Under the pieces are notes generated by a model, which saw only the letters and a list, made by a program, of their open reading frames with translations, was not told the origin of the DNA and ran no database searches. From Actinomycetes bacterium (GTDB lineage Bacteria > Actinomycetota > Actinomycetes > Actinomycetales > Cellulomonadaceae), in NCBI GenBank assembly GCA_023462275.1, contig JAEWYD010000179.1, positions 1 to 47,010 on the forward strand: 47,010 nt of DNA. The letters are read 5' to 3'. Position 1 is the first letter of the stretch; every line of letters starts with the position of its first letter. Made by a program: the position numbers and the translations under genes. Positions 8,416-15,215 of the stretch are shown piece after piece.

Positions 8416-9018
8416 ATGACGGTCCTGCGGCCGGGCGCCCGCGTCCTCGCCATCCTCGGAATCTCGGTGCTCGGCGCCGCCGCCCTCGGTGGTTGCGCCG
8501 GCGAGGCGGACGCGGACGGCCCCGACGGCGGAGCCCCCGCGGAGCCGGCCGAGATCGCCCCGTGGGCCGAGCCCGCCGGGATCGCGCCGGAGCTGGTCTA
8601 CGTCACGGACGTCGACGGGTTCACCCTGGTGACGCAGGCGGTCGGGGTCATGGGCGACGACGGGTTCTCCGCCATGTACTCGCGCGACGGCGGGGACGCG
8701 GTCGCGACGGTCCTGCTCACGACGTCGCGTAGAGCCAACCCTGCGGTCCCGGTGTGCGCGGACCTGCCCGACGACGCGGAGCCGCAGGCCTCGGTGCGCT
8801 GCTCGGTGGACCGCGGGGGCGTGGCGGTGACCCTCGAGGGCACCGGGGTCGACCCGCTGACCCTGCGCGCCGCGGGCGAGGCGGTCCGGGTGCCGAGCGC
8901 GGGTGAGCTCGACCACCTCTTCGAGGAGGTGCAGGTGGCGGGGCCGCCGGTGGAGCGCGGGGACCTGCCCGCGGAGGGCGACGGCGCGCCGATCGACGAG
9001 CCGGGGGCCGGCGGCTGA
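8416..9018 (+). CDS. Small secreted lipoprotein of unknown function
   Basis: A 200-residue protein with a clear lipoprotein signal: a basic start (MTVLRPGARV), a hydrophobic core and the lipobox ALGGC with Cys27. The mature part is acidic, begins with a Gly/Ala/Pro/Glu-rich linker and then has a compact domain (about 50-175) with two cysteines (PVCADLPDD and SVRCSVDRGG) that could form a disulfide. The C-terminal tail is low complexity. I do not recognise the domain. The ATG at 8416 was chosen because it begins the signal peptide; upstream in-frame codons do not give one. It stands alone between the divergent vWA lipoprotein and the surface protein at 9174. Confidence 0.75.
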   Translation: MTVLRPGARVLAILGISVLGAAALGGCAGEADADGPDGGAPAEPAEIAPWAEPAGIAPELVYVTDVDGFTLVTQAVGVMGDDGFSAMYSRDGGDAVATVLLTTSRRANPAVPVCADLPDDAEPQASVRCSVDRGGVAVTLEGTGVDPLTLRAAGEAVRVPSAGELDHLFEEVQVAGPPVERGDLPAEGDGAPIDEPGAGG

Positions 9019-9173
9019 TGCCCGGGCCGGCGTCGGACGTCACATGATCGTTCTCGGGTGCCCAGGGCCCTGGTGCGCGGTGGTGCCGCGGTTCTAGTGT
9101 CGTCGGCGTTGGGGGCTGCCGCGCCTCTCGCGGCATCGTGGTTGGCGCACCACTGGCACCCGCGGGGGGCCCG

Positions 9174-9758
9174 ATGTTCCGCCGGATCCTGCTCGTCGTC
9201 GCCGTCGTCGTTCTCGGTGCGACGGCCCTCCCTCTCTCCGCGACGGCGTACGACGCGCCGCCGTACGCCACGACCGTCAGCGACTCCACGCCAGCCGCGG
9301 GCGCGCCGTTCACGGTGACGGCGACCGGGATCGTGTGCGGGACGCACAACAAGCTCCTCACTGCTTGCCCGAACGCGACCCTGACCGTCACTTCGTCCTC
9401 GGCGTCGGTCGGGGACGGCGCGATCGCCATCGCCGGCACCAAGGCGCTCTCCAAGGCAGCTGTGTTCGGGACCGGCGGCTCGGCCGAGTTCGACGGGACG
9501 GTGACGTGGTCCGTGACCCTCGCCGAGCCGGGGACCTACACGCTGCGCGTCGTCCGCGACTGGACCGGGGAGCTCATGAGCGAGCTGACCGTCGTCGTCG
9601 GGGCGGGTGGTGGCGCCCAGGGGAGCGCCTCCGCCGGCCTCGGCGCGACTGGGTTCGAGGTGCCGGGCGTGATCGCGCTCGCCGCCGTCCTGGTGCTGGC
9701 CGGGGTGGCAGCGATGTGGCTGGCCCGGCGCCGGCTCCGCGGCGGCCCGGGCGCCTGA
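9174..9758 (+). CDS. Putative cell-wall-anchored surface protein with LGATG sorting-like motif
   Basis: A 194-residue secreted protein. Residues 1-25 are a signal peptide (MFRRILLVVAVVVLGATALP, then SATA before the cut). The middle (about 28-145) reads as one all-beta domain: VSDSTPAAGAPFTVTATG, a Cys pair in IVCGTHNKLLTACPN, and TWSVTLAEPGTYTLRVVRDW, which resembles an immunoglobulin-like or bacterial surface fold. After a Gly/Ala/Ser linker the C-terminus has LGATG at 156-160, a hydrophobic segment (VIALAAVLVLAGVAAMWLA) and a basic tail RRRLRGG: the three-part layout of a sortase signal, with Gly in place of the usual Pro or Ala. The start at 9174 follows GGGGGG and begins the signal peptide. 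No sortase gene is in the window, so anchoring is inference. Confidence 0.72.
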   Translation: MFRRILLVVAVVVLGATALPLSATAYDAPPYATTVSDSTPAAGAPFTVTATGIVCGTHNKLLTACPNATLTVTSSSASVGDGAIAIAGTKALSKAAVFGTGGSAEFDGTVTWSVTLAEPGTYTLRVVRDWTGELMSELTVVVGAGGGAQGSASAGLGATGFEVPGVIALAAVLVLAGVAAMWLARRRLRGGPGA

Positions 9759-10246
9759 GGTCGTGCCTGGCCGGGACTCGCGCCGCGGTCGTGATCCCGT
9801 CCGACCGCCGGCCCGTTCCGTCGCGTGGCGGGGCCGGTGCCACGACGAAGGGCCAGGTCGAGAAGTGCTCTCTGACCTGGCCCCCGTGTGGAAGCTGGTT
9901 CCGGAAAGGGTCTGACCTGCGGTGACGGGCGGCCTGGGGGGAGCCTCTCTACAGGCGAAGGGGAGCTCGTTCTACAGCCGCAGATCAGGGGCCCTGTGCA
10001 TGTACGACCGCATAAGTCGGCCCGCCGTCGCTTGCCGGACCTGGTCTCGATCCTGTGGGCCGTTGGGCGACCAACGAGCACCTCCGGCGACCCCCGGCCC
10101 GGCAGTGATAGCAACCGAGGACCTGCTCACCCGGGACACGCTCGCCCGCGACGCGCAGGGCATGCGGTCCAGTTCGTCCAGGAGGCTCTCCCGGGCACCG
10201 TCAGGGAGCCGCGGATGCACTTCTCGAAGCGCTCCTCGCGCCTGGT
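9759..10246. other. Gene-free stretch between the surface protein and the Avs-like gene
   Basis: No convincing reading frame was found in these 488 bp; several short frames exist on both strands but none has a recognisable start site or domain. It holds the stem-loop at 9850-9883. Base composition is a little lower in GC after about 9960, as in the accessory region that follows, so the left boundary of the accessory DNA is probably here (inference). Confidence 0.5.
9850..9883. terminator. Stem-loop with 10-bp perfect stem
   Basis: GGGCCAGGTC (9850-9859) pairs perfectly with GACCTGGCCC (9874-9883) across a 14-nt loop. It lies about 90 bp after the stop of the surface protein gene. It has no T-run, so it may act as a GC-rich terminator of the type common in actinobacteria, for either direction. 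Confidence 0.45.
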
Positions 10247-13200
10247 CTACTCACCGTTTGCCGGGATGTGGCCCCAACCCGGAGCTGACGTTGAGGCGAT
10301 GCTGCCCGGTGTCCACGAGTGCACCAGGGAGCGAGTGAGGCGTCCGGGGTGGGTTCGTCCGCCACCGAACCCGCGGTAGGCGTCCTTGCCCGTGTTTTCG
10401 ACCCACACGAGGGACTTCTGTTCGGCGGTGAGCCATTCCTTGAGCCAGGTGGCGTCAATGAGGAGTTCGTTCTGGCCGGTGTTTGCTGTGTGGCGGACGG
10501 ATGCAATGAGCCTTCCGGTGTTGTCGGTCCAGCCGTCCCGGCCATTCCAATGCAGGTTGCCAGGGCCGGGGCCGAAGAACTCGGGCGCGGGTGCGTCGAG
10601 GGAGATGGTTTCCTGGTTTCCAGGGGCGAATTCGTACTCGCCGAGGATGTGCCAGGTAGCTGGCCGGGTGGGGACAGTGAGCGGCTCGTCCGACTCGTAG
10701 TTGACGAGGTGGATGGCTTCGCCGTGGTGGTGGCCATAAGGAAACTCGCCAACGTAGCCGTCGTGGGTCTCTGGAGATCTGCAAACGTCAGTGCCAAGCA
10801 GGTCTCGTCCTTCGAGTTGGGTCAGCGCGGCTGGTAGGTCGGCGGTCGCGACAAGATGGGAGTGGAGGTGGGTCCAGATGGCGCGGGTACGTTCAGTTTC
10901 GCTGGAGCCATTATTCCAGTCGTAGAAGCCGGACAACACGATGAACGGTCGTCCTTCGTGCTCGGCGTCGGTGACGGCGATGGTGGGGAGGTCCGTGTCG
11001 TCGGCGATCCACTGTGCGTCGGTCTGTCCGGTGGTTGGCGTCCAGTCGTAGGTAGGCACCCAGGACCTCGGGGTGTCGTTGGCGGGTTTGAACTCGATGA
11101 CGGTCGGGTCGATCTGCCGGGAGATGGTGGTAGCAGGCCCGGGGACCGGAGCGGGCGGCGGCTCCCAGGGGCTGGGGGCTTTCGGGGCGTGGTCGGACAC
11201 GTGCCCGATGAGCCGGTTGAGTGCGATCCACTGGTACTTCTTGCCGATGCGTTCGATCCACGTGGGTCTTCCGCGGCCGCCGCCGTACCTACCCACGACG
11301 TACCCGTCGAACGATGCGTGTCGTTCGATGCGGTATCCGAGGCGGATGACTTCGGCAACGACCCATCGTGCTGCGGCCGGGACGTCGATGCCGGGCCGGC
11401 CGCTCAGGTTGTGCTCGAGCTTGTAGCGGTAGAAGTCGTCGTCGGTTGTGGAGTACACGAGCCGGGGGTACTCACTGTTGTCGTACAGCTCGACATCTTC
11501 CTTGGTCGGCCAGTCGAGGGGCCAGCGGCTGCTGTACGGAGGCCGGAACTGCGCGGCCGTCACACCGCCCGGCAAGGTGCCACGATCGGCCGCTGCTTCG
11601 AGGATGCTGCGGGCAGCATCGCGGATGGCTGCGTTCGGGGTCAGGTTGGTCGGCACAGAGAAGAACCTGGTCCACACGACCGCGGCAGCTCCCGCCCAGT
11701 CTGCGTCGGTGCCGTTCGCCAAGAGAGCCGAGTAGGCGACCTCGAGGGCGCGTTCGAGAACCCACTCGTCGTTCACGTCGGTGAACCGCTCCAGGAGCCC
11801 GGGAACCTGGCCGGGGTAGCGGGCGAGGAGACGGGAAGCGCCGATGGTCGCCTGGTCGCGGACACGGCGGTCGGTGGCGCCGGTGGTCCAGAGGAGCGCG
11901 GTGACCCACAGGCGGGTCGTCTCCTCGCCGACTTGGTCGAGGGGCTTCTCGCGGGCCCATCGGATGAGGCGGTCCACCGCCCCTCTGGTGCCGTGGGTTC
12001 TGTGCAGCCACCCGGGAAGGAACTGGTCGCGGGAGCTCATGCTGAACCTGTTGAGGAACCCGTGGAGGAAGTCGGCGTTCAGCGGGTGGTCGGGGCGTGC
12101 GGCGAGGCGGAACAGCATTGTGAGGCTGGCGTCGAAGGTGGCTTCCCGCCTGAGCGCGTGCACCATGATCTCGCCGGTCTGGTCTGTGATGGAGGACGCG
12201 GCGCGCCAGCCCGTGCCCGCGGTGACGGCGGCGGCGAGGGTGTCGTCATCGCCGATCTGGGCGCGAAACTCGGTCAGTTCGAGCCCGAGGCGTTCGGCTA
12301 TCACTACGGAGGTCGCTTCGAGGATGCCGGCGTCGATGTTGCCACCGAGGCCGATGAGTTGCCCGAGGCGCCCAGCGAGCTGGTCGCGGACGTGCCCTGC
12401 ATTGGTAGCGTCCTTCAGGGCGTCGGCCACGATCAGGTGGTGTCCGATGCGCTCGAATGTTATGGCGATGATGTCGGCGCCGTACGGGCTGCCGTCGGGA
12501 ATGGCGTCCTCTTCGACAAGTCCTTGCGCGATGAGGGCGTCGAGGAGTGACTTCTCGGCGCTGACGTCGGACCAGATCGGGGACAGAGCGGCCTGGGCGT
12601 CGGGTCGGGTGAGTGGGCCTCCTCCCGAGTCGGCGATGGCGGCGGCGAGGGCGTGCATCGCCTGGTGGACGACGCGGTCTCGCGGAGAGGCGTCGATTCG
12701 GTCGCTGATGACCGTATTGGCGTTGTCGAGCACCGTCTTGGTGAGTTCGCCGAGACCCATGTCGGCCCGGTCGAGAGAGACGCGACCGCTGGCCTGTAGC
12801 GCTTCGCACACCAGGCGCAGGTACAGCGGGTTATCGAACTCGCCATGGATGGGGGGCGACGTCGGTGGCTCGAGGCCATAGAACGCGGCGTACTCGCTGA
12901 CTGCTTCGAACTCGACGCCCTCGAATCCTGTGTGTTCGAAGCGTGGGAGGGTGAGACCGGGCGGGAGGACCTGGGCGAGGTAGTGGGTGCGAGCGGTCAG
13001 AAGAAGACGGACGTACGGGTACCTGCTGACCGTGGTGATGAATCGGTCGAGGTTGTCGCGCCACAAGGACCGGGGACGGGTGTCGTTGAGTGCGTCGATG
13101 ACGAGCAGGGCGGGGGCGCCGGCGGCGCGGGCACTCTCGTTGAGGAGCGCGATGGCGTCCTCGCTGGTCAGGTCAGACGGCATCTGGAGGACGTCGCGGA

Positions 13201-14416
13201 GGTGGCCGAGCGGCTCGTGGTCGTTGAACCAGCGACCGTGCATCATGACGCTCGGGCGGCCCTTGGCCAAGCGGCGGGCGACGGCGTCAATGGCCAGGTA
13301 GGTCTTGCCGATCCCGGCGGGGCCAGTCATCACGGCGACCCGGGTGCCGGCGAGCTTGCCGACGGGACTGATGAGGAGTTCGGTCACTTCGGCGAGCTTC
13401 TGCCGGAGCTGGCGAAGCGCATCGACAGCTGCGGCCGGGAACCGGACCATGTACTCGCGCTGCCACTGCCGCCAGCCTTCGCTGTCCCAGCTGCCGTGCT
13501 TGGCGTCCATCGCTTCGACCTCGAGCGCCTCCTGCGCTCCGATGACGGCCGACGCCGCATCGAGAGTCTGGGCGAGGGAGTCGAACCCGGCGCTGGTACG
13601 CGAGATGTGCCACGCGTTGAGCGAGTCGATGACCGCGTCTGCCGCGGCGCGGGCGGCGTCCAGGTCGGCGGCCAGCACTTCGCCGTGGGCATAGCGGAGT
13701 CCATTGCCGACCTTGGACATCTCGTCGGCGTTGTCGCGGACGAACTGCCACCACTCCTCGTCGGAGCAGAGGGCAGCGATAGATCGTGCGGCGAGGACCT
13801 CGACGTTGAGTTCTGGCACGTAGCGGGGCCGGGCTGATTCGACTGCTTCCTGGAGGCGGTCGCCCCACCATCCCTGGGCAAGGATGTCGACGTCGAACCA
13901 GTAGCGCCGCTGGGAACCGGCGGTGTCGAGCCGGTTGAGTCGCGTGACTATGTGGGCTTCCCACTCGAAATCGAACTCGACGCTCATGCTGCGGTCGGTG
14001 GCCATCTTCCGCCAACCTTCGAGCCAGCCGCCGGGCTCGGTGATCCTCTCCAGTAGGGACTTCCCCTTGCGGCCGGTACGACCTGTCGGGTCAGTGGGTA
14101 TGGCGATGATGTACTTGGTCAGTCGGGGATGTTGATCAAGGGCGGTCGCGACGGAGCTGTCGAGCTGGGCCTTATCGACGAGGCTGTGGCTCGTCCAGTA
14201 CTTCGCCTGCCAGCCGTGCTCCGCGCCGTCCGCGAGGGTCCAATAGCACTCGACGCCGCCGTCGCCGCCGGCGCCGTGGAGGGATACGAACGTCGCGTCG
14301 GCTGCGGGCGGCTCCTGCGCGACTTGCTGGCAGATGAACTGCTCATACCCGTGGCGCTGCCCACCGGCGCCTGTTGACCGGATCCGCGTGAAGTCGATGT
14401 CGGGGAGGTTCACCAT
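10247..14416 (-). CDS. Avs-like STAND NTPase with N-terminal Mrr-like nuclease domain
   Basis: A 1389-residue, apparently intact protein. Residues about 15-80 look like a PD-(D/E)XK nuclease of the Mrr type: GAGGDGGVECYW with Asp52, then GWQAKYW with Gln70 and Lys72. A NACHT/STAND ATPase follows: Walker A GPAGIGKT near 362-370, Walker B LLVIDALND near 436-444, then LLLTARTHYLAQ. Residues about 600-1389 are long helical and mixed sensor regions, including GKKYQWIALNRLIGHVSD. Known family: Avs proteins are anti-phage sensors that bind a viral protein and then activate an N-terminal effector nuclease. I cannot assign an Avs type by eye; an Mrr-type effector would fit Avs4-like members. The ATG at 14416 has AAGGA only 2-3 nt upstream; the next codon is GTG and could be used. 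It lies downstream of the hsd operon, separated by a 137-bp gap. Confidence 0.75.
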   Translation of the reverse strand: MVNLPDIDFTRIRSTGAGGQRHGYEQFICQQVAQEPPAADATFVSLHGAGGDGGVECYWTLADGAEHGWQAKYWTSHSLVDKAQLDSSVATALDQHPRLTKYIIAIPTDPTGRTGRKGKSLLERITEPGGWLEGWRKMATDRSMSVEFDFEWEAHIVTRLNRLDTAGSQRRYWFDVDILAQGWWGDRLQEAVESARPRYVPELNVEVLAARSIAALCSDEEWWQFVRDNADEMSKVGNGLRYAHGEVLAADLDAARAAADAVIDSLNAWHISRTSAGFDSLAQTLDAASAVIGAQEALEVEAMDAKHGSWDSEGWRQWQREYMVRFPAAAVDALRQLRQKLAEVTELLISPVGKLAGTRVAVMTGPAGIGKTYLAIDAVARRLAKGRPSVMMHGRWFNDHEPLGHLRDVLQMPSDLTSEDAIALLNESARAAGAPALLVIDALNDTRPRSLWRDNLDRFITTVSRYPYVRLLLTARTHYLAQVLPPGLTLPRFEHTGFEGVEFEAVSEYAAFYGLEPPTSPPIHGEFDNPLYLRLVCEALQASGRVSLDRADMGLGELTKTVLDNANTVISDRIDASPRDRVVHQAMHALAAAIADSGGGPLTRPDAQAALSPIWSDVSAEKSLLDALIAQGLVEEDAIPDGSPYGADIIAITFERIGHHLIVADALKDATNAGHVRDQLAGRLGQLIGLGGNIDAGILEATSVVIAERLGLELTEFRAQIGDDDTLAAAVTAGTGWRAASSITDQTGEIMVHALRREATFDASLTMLFRLAARPDHPLNADFLHGFLNRFSMSSRDQFLPGWLHRTHGTRGAVDRLIRWAREKPLDQVGEETTRLWVTALLWTTGATDRRVRDQATIGASRLLARYPGQVPGLLERFTDVNDEWVLERALEVAYSALLANGTDADWAGAAAVVWTRFFSVPTNLTPNAAIRDAARSILEAAADRGTLPGGVTAAQFRPPYSSRWPLDWPTKEDVELYDNSEYPRLVYSTTDDDFYRYKLEHNLSGRPGIDVPAAARWVVAEVIRLGYRIERHASFDGYVVGRYGGGRGRPTWIERIGKKYQWIALNRLIGHVSDHAPKAPSPWEPPPAPVPGPATTISRQIDPTVIEFKPANDTPRSWVPTYDWTPTTGQTDAQWIADDTDLPTIAVTDAEHEGRPFIVLSGFYDWNNGSSETERTRAIWTHLHSHLVATADLPAALTQLEGRDLLGTDVCRSPETHDGYVGEFPYGHHHGEAIHLVNYESDEPLTVPTRPATWHILGEYEFAPGNQETISLDAPAPEFFGPGPGNLHWNGRDGWTDNTGRLIASVRHTANTGQNELLIDATWLKEWLTAEQKSLVWVENTGKDAYRGFGGGRTHPGRLTRSLVHSWTPGSIASTSAPGWGHIPANGE

Positions 14417-14433
14417 GGTCCTTCGGCAGGGCT

Positions 14434-14460
14434 GCTCTCCCTTCGAGTCCGAGGGAGAGC
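14434..14460. promoter_or_regulatory. Inverted repeat upstream of the Avs-like gene
   Basis: GCTCTCCCT (14434-14442) and AGGGAGAGC (14452-14460) are perfect inverse copies with a 9-bp spacer. The site is 18-44 bp upstream of the Avs-like start and about 94 bp past the stop of the gene at 14554, so it could be an operator for the former or a terminator for the latter; there is no T-run. Confidence 0.35.
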
Positions 14461-14553
14461 CGCTATCCGATCACCCGAGAACCTAGCCTTGGCGCGCGAG
14501 GTTGGCCAGGTCTTCGCACCCGAGGATCTGGCCGACGACAGTTGCCGCCCGGG

Positions 14554-15168
14554 TCATCCATGGCGCTGGTCGTCGAGGCCGTCACCGTCGCCCTGTGCCC
14601 GGAAGTCGTCCTCGACTCTGCTGACAGCGGAAGCGATTATGTCGACGCGGCCGCGGAGGTCCGATTCGATCGCCTGCTCGCCGCGCATCCAGGCTGAAAT
14701 CACATCGAAGCCGACCTGAGCCACGCTGAGAACGGCCTCACGGTACTCAAGGGGGTAGCCGCCCGTGCTCTTGAGCGTCCAGCTGTACCTGATCGCCTTG
14801 CGCAACGAACCGAGTGCGGTTCGGAAGTCCGCCGACGGAATGAGCGCGGCGTCGTACTTCAGTTTCTTCTCCTGTTCCTCCCACCACTCTGGGAATCCTT
14901 CGTCGAAGGGAATCCCGGATTCTTCTTCTGGCTGGTAGAAGTTGGGCGGTTCGGCGACGCGGACGATCGCCGCGAATGCCTCGCGGACGCGAGCGGCCGC
15001 CGGTTGCGAGATCTCCCACAGCGAGGCACGGCGATCCTCCGCGCGAGCCCTCTGCGCGGCAACCTCCGCGATCCGCGACCTTCGCCACTGGCCGAGCTCG
15101 GAGATGGCGCCGCCCACCAGGGTCCCCAGGAGCGCAGCTGCGGCCGGAATCCACGTACTCGACTCCAT
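14554..15168 (-). CDS. Small membrane-anchored protein following hsdR, unknown function
   Basis: A 204-residue protein with one N-terminal membrane segment (WIPAAAALLGTLVGGAISEL, residues 6-25) followed by a charged, probably coiled-coil helix (QWRRSRIAEVAAQRARAEDR) and a helical cytoplasmic domain. The rest contains a Trp/Glu-rich patch (FPEWWEEQEKKLKYD) and no motif I can name. It begins 47 bp after the hsdR stop in the same direction, so it is probably the last gene of the hsdM-hsdS-hsdR transcript. The ATG at 15168 was chosen because it starts the membrane segment and has AGGGG upstream. Many actinobacterial and proteobacterial defence loci carry similar TM-plus-coil proteins of unknown role; a link to restriction is only positional. 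Confidence 0.65.
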   Translation of the reverse strand: MESSTWIPAAAALLGTLVGGAISELGQWRRSRIAEVAAQRARAEDRRASLWEISQPAAARVREAFAAIVRVAEPPNFYQPEEESGIPFDEGFPEWWEEQEKKLKYDAALIPSADFRTALGSLRKAIRYSWTLKSTGGYPLEYREAVLSVAQVGFDVISAWMRGEQAIESDLRGRVDIIASAVSRVEDDFRAQGDGDGLDDQRHG

Positions 15169-15215
15169 CGTCCGACCCCTTCGTTTAGCCCGGGTGTCCG
15201 GGTCACTTGCTCGAA

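Noticed and set aside
9909..9930. Possible third copy of the tRNA-Gly attachment core (TCTGACCTGCGG and GGTGACGGG resemble the sequence around 40104-40136)
   Set aside because: The matches are only 12 and 9 bases, not in the same spacing, and such short matches are expected by chance in 47 kb of GC-rich DNA.
9972..10220. 82-residue frame on the minus strand in the gap before the Avs-like gene
   Set aside because: No ribosome site, no recognisable domain and codon use unlike the neighbours; treated as non-coding.
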